DNA of 64,000 nucleotides from Cercophora sp. LCS_1. Lineage: Eukaryota; Ascomycota; Sordariomycetes; Sordariales; Lasiosphaeriaceae. Location of the stretch: positions 1 through 64,000 of the forward strand of contig JAPZLL010000047.1 of assembly GCA_036250225.1 (NCBI GenBank), written 5' to 3'. Below, in pieces: positions 34,582 through 46,281 of this stretch. Within the stretch, counting starts at the first letter, position 1, and each line of letters starts with the position of its first letter. The notes under the pieces are model-generated. The model saw nothing but the letters and a program-made list of their open reading frames with translations, made no database searches and was not told the DNA's origin. Position numbers and translations under genes: made by a program.

Positions 34582-36157
34582 TATTGGCAATATACGGTTG
34601 AAAGCTTTGCGCGACATGGACGTTTATGCTCCCGTCCTCGCGACCGTTGCCCTTGCGATGGCCTCGGCGAGCTTTTCAGGTCTTCTGGTCATGGCTAGCG
34701 TTGTGAACAACCGAGACTTGGGGTAACCAAGTTTGTTCTTTGGATGGGCTCGATCTCCCTTGCCGTTGCTCTTCTTACTCCGGCATAGATACCGGGTTGG
34801 ATTTCGGGTGGGTGGGGGAATGCCTTGTTCAAGATCACTTCGTAGAAGAGCAGGCAAGCCAATTTTGCCGGCCACCATCCGAGTTGTGCAAAGACGGACT
34901 GGATGGACTGCGTCCAACCAAATACTTCTGAAGAGCGGATATGGGTTTCCAAATGACCATATAAACGTCTCTCCCAAGGCAGTCAGCGTTCTAGCGATCA
35001 ACCAGACGCCTTACAATATCGGAATGTATTAGAAAATTTAGTAGGCGCGTAGTTGGGACGACCGACGATATTCGATACCTCATTGGTTATCAAGGTAGAA
35101 GACGCGAGGTCCGAATTCCTTCCCAGAACCAGCATGTCTTACTACCTAGTTGCGGTTGAGATCAGGGGCGGGGTTGCCTGGGTGACAAATGATCCACTTG
35201 CCCCTAAACCCACCTAAGTGAGCGTCATTTCGCAACGCCATCCTGTCAAGCTTCCCCGCTCTCCGAGGAAACACCCCCTGCCTGTTTGCCGCATATGCAG
35301 CCAGTGGCACCAAGTGTTCAAATCTGCCGCGACACGACACCATATGCATTGGCAACGGCAGGCATGGCAAGCTAGGCAGATTTCAACTATCGTAAGGAAC
35401 TGAGGCCATTTTAACAAGGCACTGTGGCAGGTAATTCTGTCGGGCCGCACGGGGAGGTTCCTGCCAGGTTGTGATTGGCTTACCCGAGGAAAATGGCCTC
35501 ACTTCATGCAGGCAGATTTCGCGCGGTGGGAAGCCACACCCAGGTCCAATAAAAAAAAAGGCCTCAGAGGCTCCCAAAACACCTTTCACCAAACCGTGTC
35601 CGGCAGCAGCAGAGCCTCAATCCATTGCCTTTTCATGTACTCCCCCAAACCATTCTCCACTTGCTGATCCGATCCGGGGTCAACTCCCTCCGCTTCTCGA
35701 GTCTCGGTGCCTGCGGCAAACCACACACCACGCATCGTGTCGAATTTGCGGGCGCTCGAAAAAAATTCGACCGCGCGCGGAAACAGTTTTCTGCGGCAAT
35801 TGTGAAATTTACAACTTTTAAGCAATTCTGGCGCCCGTTGCGAAATTTGACCGTCGGAAGTTTTTCCTGCCGAGAAGCATGGCGGCTGCGATTTGGGCTA
35901 TTCTGTAAGGTTTCCGCTCTGGATCGTGAGTTCTTCAAGAAACTGACCAAGAAGCAGCACGCGTTTTGGATGACAGTCAATTCAACTGCCAGCCTGCAAT
36001 CACGAAGGAGGCACAGCAGTCAGAAATGTCATTGGAATTTTCCATAAACCCGGCCGAAGTCGAAAGAGCCATCTACCAATCTAGGAACACCGCTTGTTGA
36101 CCGCCTCCCAACGAAAAAAAAACACCCCGGAGCAGAGCACCCAGGACGTATCGCGAC
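34582..36157. other. Intergenic, 1.6 kb
   Basis: No frame with convincing motifs on either strand. A block near 35740-35870 repeats a gene-unlike A+T-rich word (aaatttg-type) several times. Confidence 0.4.
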
Positions 36158-37260
36158 TTATTTCGGCCGTGTCGCGGCAGGCCTCCCTCGGCGGTTCACC
36201 CCACAGGTGCCCAGGTGGGACAGCATTGCATCTGTGTCCTCAGTCGTAAAGGGGCAAGAACACGATAAGATCCGCCGGGGGGGTGTTTCGCTACATCCTT
36301 TGATATGACGACGATAATTGTCCTTGCGCTTATCTTCTTTGCCGCATCTGCACGTGTACGTTGGTCCCTGACCATGCTTCGTTCGGTGGTGACGCCGGAG
36401 GTCCTTCTTCAGGGTGAAGGACTTGGAACACCCGTCTTCTGCGCAAGGGAAGACCGCATTCGAACTTTGCGAGAGACGGTCGGTTAGCCGTCACGTTTCT
36501 CCCTGTCACGATCGGGAGGCTTGTGTCTTACCTCCTAGCGCCACCCTGGATGTTGCCCGTGGATGATTGGGACGAGGATGGAGTGGCACAGGCTGAGGAT
36601 GCCAGTGGTAGGAGAGTGCGCGAGCTTGCGAGTGCACAGGCATCGTTACTCTGGTTCCTAGCACGGGCTTCGGACTCGTCATGGTTTGTGTCGATCTCCT
36701 GACCGGTTTCGTGAAGGCTCGCACCACCGACCAGGCACAGTGGGTCGATACCGGCGGTGACAGAGACTCGTACCTCCCAATCGTCTACGAAATGAGACAG
36801 AAATCCGCCGTCAATTGGCACGGAAGTCTCGCTAGAGGTTGGCATCTCTCCGGAGTCCCTCCAATCGTCCCAGTTCAAGTTTGGTCCATCCTCTTCCCAG
36901 CCAACGTGTTCAAAGGTATCAACCCATGGTGCCGATTCGAGTCTTTGTGTCACGGAGGGGGGTTCGAGCGGCGACTGGAGGTCCCACTCCGAGGCTTCAT
37001 GTTTGTGAAGGAGATAAGGGTTCTAGTAATCCAGGTGTCAGATAGTCGCCTGTAAGAGTCTATATTCCGAGTTAGGACAAACTCACTATCGTAGTATCTG
37101 CATCTTGCGAAGTGTCCTGAGATGAAGGAGCTCCCTCTGGGACCGAGTCAAGTCCCGGCCACAGCGGATTCTCCTCGGTCTCCTCGTTGTGGAAACAAAG
37201 GCCCACCATTTGGTCGTCGACAGTGCTGAGATTTGGCCAGACTCTGAGTATGCAGGCCAT
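36158..37260 (-). CDS. C2H2 zinc-finger protein
   Basis: Three exons (37087-37260, 36532-37022, 36158-36464), 323 aa; none is long enough to stand out alone. Exons 1-2 encode an acidic, Ser/Thr-rich region with Trp/Asp patches (LNWDDWRD, FVDDWEVRV) resembling activation-type disordered sequence. Exon 3 encodes a classical C2H2 finger, CAEDGCSKSF...RRHHRTKH (C-x4-C-x12-H-x4-H). A second, less regular Cys/His module follows (YTCRCGKEDKRKDNYRRH, then a Cys) and a third Cys/His patch. The fingers sit at the C-terminus, as in many fungal regulators. All three exons join in frame. The start at 37260 (CCATGG context) is the first ATG; an upstream exon is possible. Confidence 0.75.
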
Positions 37261-38012
37261 GGCCACAGAACAGTGGGGGATGGGCTCGTGGGGTAGGTAT
37301 GAGCACACCCCTTTGGGCCTCAGGTGGGAGTTCACCAATGATTGTTTAATGGCCTAAACCGCCCACACAGCGCAAGATGGCCAATGATGAGGGCTTAGGA
37401 CCACGGTGGGAGGCAGTCGCCGCGAGGAACATGCAAGCCCCATTTCTGTCTCAGGAGCTCCCCGGGTCGTCTGCGCTGGCCGCCTGTTGCCACAGGACAA
37501 TTCCGCCTCGCTGAGATTTGCATAGGTAGCTCATCCACGAAGAAAACCAACCACAGCCACACGACCCCGGACGGGTGAAACCTGTGTGGTTGAACAGTAA
37601 ATGCCAAAAGAATGGATAAAAAAGAAGAAAAAAAAGGATTAGTAGGAATGTGTGAAATGACCGTTGGTATCTCGATTCTGTGATGCGCATTCCTTTCCCT
37701 TGGAACGATACAAGTCCCAGCAGGAGCCAATGTAGCTCAACACGCAAATGACCATTACCAGTGAACATCAGTTCGAGGGCGTAAAACGGCAAGTTGGACC
37801 TAGTTTTGGGCGCATGCAGAAAGCGCGTTAAACAGTGGCACTCAATCCATCTAGACAGGTAAAGTATTGATCACAACCTCTTCCATTGAGCGCGTTATCA
37901 GCGACAGGTGATATCTCGCGAACACTCAATTGGCATTGTGGAATCCCAGAGCGTTCACAGCGTTGGGAGTACCAAAAGTGCAAAAATGGAAGCAGATGCT
38001 TCCTTCGAAGCT
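37261..38012. other. Intergenic; promoter side of the C2H2 gene
   Basis: 752 bp. Contains an A/G-rich stretch at about 37617-37640. No gene called. Confidence 0.4.
37982..37986 (-). terminator. Pol III T-run terminator of tRNA-Thr
   Basis: T5 on the tRNA strand, 27 nt past the mature 3' end. Confidence 0.6.
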
Positions 38013-38084
38013 TGCCCACTATCAGAATCGAACTGATGACCTTATCATTACTAGTGATACGCTCTACCACTGAGCCAAGCGGGC
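38013..38084 (-). tRNA. tRNA-Thr (anticodon AGT)
   Basis: Minus strand cloverleaf: acceptor GCCCGCT pairs with AGTGGGC (one G-T pair). The D-arm contains CAGTGG, the anticodon loop is CTAGTAA (anticodon AGT), and the T-arm contains GTTCGAT between TCATCA/TGATAG sides. Discriminator A, no encoded CCA, no intron. Confidence 0.92.
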
Positions 38085-38357
38085 TTGGTTGTTGATGTGA
38101 TGCAGCGGTGAAGCGAGTCCCCATCAAGCTGACTCGCGAATGCAGGCCGAAGCCGTGGCGCCGAAAGCTGGGGTGTGCCCCCACCTGAGATGGCCACAAT
38201 GCAAAGTCCTCATCCCGCGAACCCAACGTGCCAAATGTGTCCTACAACAACTCGACTGAAATCAAATCGGGAATAAATGGCCTCTCTTGATTCAATGGCG
38301 CCGCTGCGACGTGGTTGTTATTGGTGCCTACTCAGTCTTGACGGTTCCCTCCCGCCT

Positions 38358-39593
38358 CTATCGTGTCGGTGACAGTCGAGTCAGCAGTATCGGCTGATAT
38401 GGTGCTTTCACTTCCTTGATGGGTAGTAGAGCAGGCCTTGATGTCCGTGTCGTGTGGTACAAGTAAATGGCCCCGATTACCACAGCGGCTCCGGCGGTGG
38501 TCTACCAACAATGATTAGCACAGCGACACGCAATCAACGACAATGAGGAGAACCCACAGGCAGAGTCAGAGGTGCTCCAAATACCATACAGGTAGCAGCG
38601 TAGCTGACGACAATGCTGAAGCTCGCCGCAAAGTTTTTGGCGACGTTCCCGGCGTAAGTAATGCAAACCGCAACAACAAGACCGCCGAATGCTTGGAGAG
38701 CAATGGTGAACCACACGATGCCGTTGTACCCGGAGAAAAAGCCATGTTGTCTAACGGCTGCGCCATCCTGCCACAAGACGCCAATGAAGAGAGCCGGGAA
38801 AAGGCTGAAAAAGGAGAGTTGCACATTTCTTGTCCACAACGAGACCGACGACAATGAGTCCTTGACGAGTTTCTCAAAGTAAACACACGTGAGACCCGAT
38901 ATCGACGACGCAGCGAGGACAGCGATGAGACCCTTGGCGGCGTTTGAGGCAGATGCATCGAGAAGATCACCGTTCACGAGCGAGGTGAGGCGGTCCTTCC
39001 AGTTTTCGGATCCCGGGAGCCCGGTGACCTGAACCAAGGCGACGCCGCAGGTCAAGAGAATAAGGGCAAGCCATTGTCTCCTTGAGATGGGAGTGCCGAG
39101 CAGCAGGATACTGAAGACCACCGTGGTGAGAATTTTTAGTTGATAGGTAACCTGAAAGGTAACGGCATCGAGGTTGCTGATTGCCACATATACTACCGAG
39201 TTTTGAAGAGTGTACATGACGGCGGGGAAGATGAGCTTCCAGCAATCCTTTGCGAAAATAGACCGGCGAAGGAATGTTGTGACCTCGAGCATGGAGCTCG
39301 TGGGATGCGCTTGCCGCGTGTCAAGGAACGCCAAGATTATGCTGGAGTAAAGTTTGATGACCTCGACAAGCAGAACGGCGGTGGAAGCAAGGTAGCGAGG
39401 CTGCTGTCCAATCGGGCTGTTGCGGGAGTGGTGCATCGTCATGACGAGAGCCGAGTTCTGGACCACGAGCTGTGGTGATGGCAAGGAATGTCAGTCTTGG
39501 CAACCCACAAACGGGCGGTCGCAGAAGGGTGGTTCTCACCAAGACCAGAGCCCAAGTCGCGGCTTCGGGCCGCTTCGAGTCGGCTTGGCGCAT
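38358..39593 (-). CDS. Nucleotide-sugar transporter (UDP-galactose/UDP-GlcNAc type, SLC35A family)
   Basis: Golgi/ER antiporter importing nucleotide sugars for glycosylation. Three exons (39540-39593, 38558-39469, 38358-38501), 369 aa, about ten membrane spans. Family marks: LVVQNSALVMTM at the first span, a RYLASTAVLLVEVIKL block, NSVVYVAISNLDAVTFQVTYQLKI (read in parts), KILTTVVFS, SGLTCVYFEKLVK, and a final span in exon 3 (AAVVIGAIYLYH). Substrate (UDP-Gal versus UDP-GlcNAc) cannot be told from motifs. A GPI12-like gene starts divergently 640 bp away. Confidence 0.9.
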
Positions 39594-40233
39594 CGCATTC
39601 CCAAAGTTCGGGACGGTTACAAGCGCGGGGAAACAGGGTGCGGAGGGTGCCGAGATGCGAAGGGTCCCAGGTGTTCCGAGGAGTGGGATTTAATTGACTG
39701 CAAATGTCAATTCAAGCTTTTGGACCTGCGTGTTGGCCAGCTGCCAGATGACTGACTGGGGCCCGATCGCCTCGCCAAGAGATCGAGGGCCGGGAACAAG
39801 GGACCTGAAGGCGGAGGAGTCGTCGCATCGGTGCAAGACGAGCGGGCACCATGATATCAGACAACCACCCCAAAGACTGGTCGGAATTTTGCGGCGCAAC
39901 CTCGCCGGATGCGCCGGAATGTTCGTTCCAAGTTCTCATGATCACCGGACCGTAGCGAGGGCTAGTGGTTGGAGAGCAAAGGGTTGAGAGGCACCGGAAA
40001 TGCGACGGCAAGAGCCCCCTGGCTGCTAGCGGTCAACTTGTACACAGTGCGCCTGACGCTGCGCACCCTGCTGACGCAGCAACGCAGGAGACATTACTTG
40101 GGCAAAACCTCGCCATTGCTTCTTTCACCTGGACCGGAGAGCTGGTTGATGGACGAACGTTTTATTCCGTGCAGTCCCCTCTTTCTCTGCTTCAACGCCG
40201 CGAGCACATTCATATTGGCATTCCTTCTGCAAT
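39594..40233. other. Divergent promoter region
   Basis: 640 bp between the transporter start and the GPI12-like start; no gene seen. Confidence 0.5.
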
Positions 40234-41397
40234 ATGACCTTCCTGAAGCTTACTGCCTCACCAGCCCAGCTCCTGGGCCGTGTGCCACGACGTGCCTGGC
40301 GCTGGATTCTGCGTGCCGCAGTCGTCGCGGCCGTGACCCCTCTCCTCCTGCAGTGGGTCATCGCGTACGTGGTTGGCAGCGATGCCAGAATCCTACCCCC
40401 TCAATTGCTCGCCGCCAAAAACCTCCTCATCGTAACAGCGCATCCCGACGATGAGTGTCTTTTTTTTGCGCCTAGCATTCTCGGTGTGCTCGACCGTAAC
40501 AAAGCCATGACTGGGAGCCTTTTGGTCATGTCCACAGGTACGCTGGACGTACGACTGATGATACGTGAATATCACTGGTGTCATTGTGTTGCTGACTGCG
40601 CTCAGGGAATAACTATGGCATTGGTGAGATGAGGAAACAGGAACTTGCGGGGTCTTGCAAAGCACTTGGCATCCACGAACACCGCTGCATCGCTCTGGAC
40701 CACCCCGAACTTCAAGACAACCCGAAAGTGTGGTGGGATACCAACCTCGTCGCAAAAATAGTGCACGAACACGTGCTTAAGTGGCAGGTCGACGCTGTGG
40801 GTTTTCACCTCTTCCCATGACATCCCCGCGCCGCTAGCAGGGCTGATTTGAACGCCGACCAGATCCTCACTTTCGACGCAGGTGGGGTGAGCGGGCACAT
40901 CAACCACAGGGCCGTCAGCGCCGCTGTTAGGTAAGGATTCCGCAACTTCGATGTCAAGTCCGTCCTCCGCGGACAACGTCACAATCATTTCCCCATTCGC
41001 CGAGGTGCTGACCCGAGTGTTTCCGACAAACAGCTCATACGCGTCGACAAACGCGCAGGCACCCATCGCCTACACACTGACCACGACATCCCTCCTACGC
41101 AAGTACACGATTCTAGGCGACTTGCCGTTGACAGCGCTACCGTTTGCATGGCGCATTCTTGGGGCGCTTTCCTTTCCGACTCGCACCGCCAATCCCGGAG
41201 ACGGTGTTCGTGCATTGATGGCCAACACCTGGCACCGGTACCGACTCACGCGGGATGCTTTCGCGCAGCACCCCAGCCAGTACACTTGGGATCGCCATTT
41301 GTACATGATAGTGAGTCGTTATGTGTGGTTCAACGATCTCAAAAGGGTTCCCCGAGCCGATGAGGGCGAGGCCTACCATGCCCAAATAGCAGGATGA
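40234..41397 (+). CDS. GPI12: N-acetylglucosaminyl-phosphatidylinositol de-N-acetylase (PIG-L)
   Basis: Second enzyme of GPI-anchor synthesis, deacetylating GlcNAc-PI on the cytosolic face of the ER. Four exons (40234-40537, 40606-40796, 40863-40930, 41034-41397), 308 aa. A single N-terminal span (about 27-47) precedes the zinc motif AHPDDE (about 69-74). Later come GEMRKQELAGSCKALG and the C-terminal zinc histidine block GGVSGHINHRA, then TTSLLRKYTILGD. The third intron is long (103 nt) and removes text that does not match the family. Each junction keeps frame. Confidence 0.93.
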
Positions 41398-42042
41398 GAA
41401 GAGTACATTATGCCACCATCATGACTGTGCATCACGCGAGCACCCCGCCTTTCACTTCCGTGATGCTGGCCACTGGCAGTCCCCGAAAACCCCGATCCGC
41501 CAAGACCCGGGTTGCCGCGATTGTGATTCGTCCCATGTCGCCCGGATCGGGACTGGCGCCGGCCACCTAACCACAGGGAAGCCGCGCCGCAGGCGGGGCG
41601 TTTTTATTTGGGCCGGTCTAGACTTCGTGTCACCACCGCCATCGCGCTTTGCACCATGCGAGTCACGAGGACGCAAGGGTATGGCCGCGCCTGGCCGGAG
41701 CGTCACTGCGAGCAAAGATGTCGATGGAGTGCTGACACAGTACGAAATGGCGCTGACTAGCGCCAAGGTACACTGGCTCAAAATCCCATCCCTTTCAGCC
41801 CAATTTCCCATCCCTGGCTTTGTCAAGTGGAGCCACCCGCCGTCTTGGATGTCTTGGATCGCGCCTTCTCTTGGTCTTGACCCAATCGATCCACGCCAGC
41901 AAAAGCTTCTTTCTTCTCCAGCTCACATCCCCACCTCCATCCTTTGACAACACCAAGCCAACCGACCTGGCGCCCAACCCTCGTCCACTCCCCGTTCTCG
42001 CCGTTTCCCTTTGCAACCCTTGCAACGCCATGTCAAGGTAGC
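41398..42042. other. Intergenic
   Basis: 645 bp; no coding signal seen. The last part is the 5' leader of the glycosyltransferase. Confidence 0.45.
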
Positions 42043-43155
42043 ATGGGCGCAATAATTCTTCCTGCGCGAGCTCCTCGCCCGCACCGAGCTCTCTTCACAT
42101 GTCTTTTCGTTCTTTCCCTTCTTGCCGTTTGGTGCGCGCGATCGGTCGTGTACGAAGCCTGGACACTGGCGGCCCTGCCCCTCATCTGGTGGAACCACTC
42201 CGAACGCTTCCTCATCTCGGCGCAAGCCGACGGCTTCGACCTCACGTTTGCGAACTACAGTACCCGCCAGCTCAGCGCTGCTCCGTTTGAGGATCGTGTT
42301 CCGGCAATCCTACACCATGTCGCCATGGGAGGAGCCGGGGCGGAGGCGCACATCGCGAAGTGGCAGGACGTGCGACAGAGCTGCATAGACATGCATCCAG
42401 GTTGGGAGGTGTTTCTCTGGACGGACGAGACGGCCGACGCCTTTGTTGGTGCCCACTTTCCCGAGCTTCACGACATGTGGCGGACCTACCGCTACCCTAT
42501 CCAGAAGATTGACGCCCTGCGATACATGGTTTTGTACCACTACGGAGGTTTGTGGTCCGTCACAATGGGTTCCGAGTTCGCTGACGTCAAGTAGGTGTTA
42601 TCCTCGATATGGACCTCCAATGCAGGCGAAGCCTTGGTCCACTTCGGCGGTTTAGCTTTGTGGCACCAGCAGCCCACCCGACCGGCTTCTCGGTAGGCTT
42701 CATGATGGCGAGCAAGCGGAACGAGTTTGTGGGGATACTGGTGCGGAACCTGGGGAGGTACAATCGGCATTGGTTGGGGCTTCCATACCCAACGGTGATG
42801 TTCAGCACCGGGTGCCATTATGCATCGTAAGTGCTGCCACTCCCAGGTGCTTGTTGCTGTCGGCTAACAGGCGTCCAGGATGGTTCATGCATATCAGCGA
42901 GATCGCTCCGAGCTCAAGGTCCTCGCTGGCACATCGGATAACTTCAAGATGCACAGCCTCAACGGGCACGTCTCCACGCCAATCTTCGATCACCTCGGGA
43001 GCTCTTCGTGGCACTCGTACGATGCGGCGATGATTGTCACGTTGGGCAAGTACAAAGGCTTGAAGGTGCCTGTGGTGGGTGCCGCGGCGGTTGGTGTCAC
43101 ATTCTTCGTCATCAAGAGAGCCAAGAAAAGAAGGTCACGACAAATAGCCACCTGA
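42043..43155 (+). CDS. DXD-motif glycosyltransferase (Och1/Sur1-like mannosyltransferase family)
   Basis: Golgi type II membrane sugar transferase. Three exons (42043-42547, 42595-42826, 42879-43155), 337 aa. An N-terminal span (LFTCLFVLSLLAVWCA) is followed by the Gly_transf_sug core: VPAILHHV, HPGWEVFLWTDE, YPIQKIDALRYMVLYHYGG, and the metal/sugar-binding GVILDMDLQC, rebuilt across the first intron. Then come STGCHYAS and a HLGSSSWHS block. A second hydrophobic segment near the C-terminus (VVGAAAVGVTFFVI) is followed by basic residues. The closest named relatives are inositol-phosphoceramide mannosyltransferases (Sur1/Csh1) and Och1; I cannot decide between them. Confidence 0.87.
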
Positions 43156-44065
43156 GGCCTCGGTGCGTGCGACGAATGCGATTGGCCATTGTTTTGCTAT
43201 TGCTTGACCATTTTGGTGTGTAGGCATGGCTTTGGGGTTTCATGAGCACAGCGTTTGCATTATGAGGATATGAACGAGGCCTGGAAAGAGATGACGGTGA
43301 AAGAATGATGGATGATATGATACCTGGGCTACGACTCTTTCACCACGGCTAGTCAGCTTTTTTGGCATAATGGTAATACCGATCCTTACTATTTTCCTGC
43401 ATTCTGTGACGAGGTCGGCTCGATGGGATTCGGCTCGGTGTCAACTTGAATTGCTTGAATGCAGCCACGATTTCCCTTCTCTTTACCTAAAGCTCTAGAC
43501 TGAGTGTTTCAAACGGTCGGCGTGAAGCCTAGCCACCCTCGCACAGTTGGAAGCTTCATGGTTCTGACGACGGCAACGCCCGATAGAGCAAGACATTGAC
43601 CGACAGAACATATTTTACCTCTTGGAAAATAGGTTTGTACCCTCGACTATATCCGTTGAGGTATCTCGCTGCAGATTAATTGCAATTCTCGATGCGATTC
43701 CATCTTGGACGTTGGTATCGTGTAAGAGAATATCTGCTTGGAGGAAAGTCGCGGGCAGTCTCAACGAGTGCCATGTTAGAGTCGCCCTTGAATGTCGAGA
43801 GGACACGGCTACGTGCCGTTTCGTTTTGACGGTTGTTTTTACCTGACTCTAGAGACTTTTCCGTCTGCTGGCGGCAAAGCCCCACAAACCGCACCCCATC
43901 CGGAACATTGGATCGCCGGCCTCTTTCCCGGGAAAGGTGGATCCAGGTCCGACCTGACCCGGTAGTCCCCATGACGCTTGTCCAGTCAACAGCACCACTA
44001 AAGTCATCCATGATTGTCCTGCGAGCGGTTCAACAGTGGCCTGTTCCTACGTTCCTCCTCTGGCA
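43156..44065. other. Intergenic
   Basis: 910 bp; one 111-codon minus-strand open frame (43676-44011) just past the HET gene stop has no recognisable domain. Nothing else seen. Confidence 0.4.
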
Positions 44066-45819
44066 TCACGTGGTTGCAGGCACATCAAAACTTGTCCCCA
44101 GGGGCACCCATGGCAAAGCCTCCACCAGTCCACCGTCTTCATCGTCATTCAACTTTACACAGGTAAAAGAAGCTCGCCAAAATGCACCCTTGCAAATGTT
44201 CCCGTCAGCCGCCGGTGTCAGTGTAAATGAGACTCGAGCCCGGGAAGTTCTCCCGCGAATAATAACAGACGAAGTCCTCGGTGTTCCATGGAAAACCAGC
44301 CGCTCTAACACGTAGTTCCTGTGGAAGTCCCACCCACAGGCATCGGCTCTGAACTCGGGAAGGACCAAAGTAACACTGCCGAAGTCTACCACGGTGCACA
44401 GCGGCGGATCACGGGGGTTGGTCGGTGGCCAACCTACAGCAAAGAAAACGCATTCGAAATCGGCCTTCATGCGGTCCATGTGCGGGGGTGAATCCCCTCC
44501 TCGGAGACGTATCATGCAGGTGTCGTGTTCTGTGTTGTCGGCGGTGAGATAAAAGACGCGATCCTCTCCGTCGAATCGATATCCGGGCCAGACGTCCAGT
44601 ATGTGCAGCCACATGCCTCGCGGAAGCTCGAGCTGTACTGCGTGGCTGCGAGTTTGGCCAATCAGATCGAAAGTTGTGGCGGATGTCGCAGCGCTACCAT
44701 CTGATCCCGTCGCCCATTCCTGGTCTGTGATGTCGGGTAAGAAATATCGGCTGGCCTGGATGATGGGGCTAAGCAGCGGTTCGGTGAACTCGGCTATCAC
44801 GCTGGGAACTCGTTATAGCCGCACTTCCGAAGACGCACACAGAGCCTGACTCCTTGTCGGGACTCGTACGAGCAATCGAGAGGCAGGAGATATCGGTAGC
44901 CTGCCTCCTGACGCGCCTCAATGAGTAGTTGGAGCTTGGCCATGATAGCGCCGTTGAGGGACAGAAGTTCGTGTCGCGCAAAGGGCTTCTTCTTGACGAG
45001 CGAACCTGAATCCGCAAAGTCTTGAGGGTCGACGGCCAGGACACCGCAATGTTGACGCTGACACGCGCTTTCCGCCTCCTCGGTGGTGAGCGGTCGGGAT
45101 CGTCTCCAGGCGAAAACGCTGAGGTCCGGGACAGAGCTGATGATTGCTTCTTGCAGTCTTCTGAATGCCTGACGCTCCTCCCCATACCGCAGTGACAATT
45201 GCACTCCAAAGACGCCCAGTAGACAGTAAGCGGTATCCTCGACCCTGGTTGTCCTCCTGTTCGACGCCCAAGACATCTTTTGCGCAACGGACATGGTAGA
45301 CAGCGGCTTGTCGTGCAGAAGAATCCCTTTGTCGATGCCTGTGCGTTCCGCAATCTCGTTCACCAGGTTTGCTTTGGTGCCCCTGCGTTTCCAGCGACGG
45401 TCGAGAAAGATCATGTGCCTCGGAGCAATCAGTTCCTGTAGGGTCCATCCGCGTGTGAACCAGCGACAGCTTCCGAGTGGGTGATTTTCGCTCAGATCCT
45501 CGAGGTACACAAAACACACCTCGGCCCTCTTATACCGATTGTACATGGAGTTGATGGCTTCAGTGAGCTCGGCGCTGCTCGACTTGTCGATGCAGCATGT
45601 GTCGATCCAGATCCACTCGTAGTTTTCTTCAAGTGCCACTTTGGAGGCGTTACGAATCTTACCGAATCCGCTCTGAGCTGACGGTCGGTTCATCAGATCC
45701 ATCATCTCCTGGAATGATACCTCTTCTGCGCCCCATGTGTGTGACAAGATGGTGTATGGTGGGAAACTGGAACCATGAAATTCTTTGATCTGAAGACTGC
45801 GGGTGTTGAGTAGTCGCAT
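44066..45819 (-). CDS. HET-domain protein (HET-D/HET-E N-terminal type), frame break at 44.8 kb
   Basis: Starts with the standard MRLLNTRSLQIKEF opening, then PYTILSHTWG, IWIDTCCIDKSSSAEL, RWFTRGWTLQELIAP and the C-terminal HET block DTAYCLLGVFGV. That HET domain (about 1-240) is of the kind fused to NACHT-WD repeats in HET-E, but no NACHT follows here. The first frame stops at 44797. The continuation (EFTEPLLSPIIQASRYF and onward, to 44066) is open in another frame for 244 codons. Joining needs either a 1-nt frameshift near 44797-44800 or a 68-nt intron with donor GTACGA that would delete a normally conserved stretch (VRLCVRLRKCG). About 585 aa if intact. Status between gene and young pseudogene is open. 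Confidence 0.8.
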
Positions 45820-46281
45820 CTTGAATTCTTGGGTTGTCGAGGGCGAAGCAGCTGGGTATGGGTGCGTCCCGACTGTTGCGATGGAGGTTTAGGGTGTTGG
45901 ACACAGGCTAGAAAATGCCGCAAACTGAGTTCCCTCGGGGGCGCGTTTGAGGCATCCCGCAATTTCTGCCTTGACCATTCTGTGAGAAAACGGTCCTGCT
46001 GCAGCACAGCCAATCAAGTCCCCGGTTCACATCGCTACCTTGGTGTGCGAGAAGCAGGAGCGAGTTTGGCTGAACTGCCGAGTTGTTCGGGCTTTGGACC
46101 AATCAACAGGTAGGTGCGCACGTGGGGAAGACGGGTCTTCTGTCTCCAATGCTGTTCGACGCTCCAAGAGGAACATGCGGTCTTTGCACTCGCATCCATC
46201 GAAATACTGTGAAACCAAATTCGTTCCCCAAAAGAGGATGTTTAAACTACTCTCTAAATGCTTTTATATTCCAGGTTTGTG
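45820..46281. other. Intergenic, promoter side of the HET gene
   Basis: 462 bp; nothing recognised. Confidence 0.45.

Noticed and set aside
35625..36047. 140-codon open frame on the plus strand
   Set aside because: Overlaps an equally long open frame on the other strand, no motifs, and no supporting splice signals.
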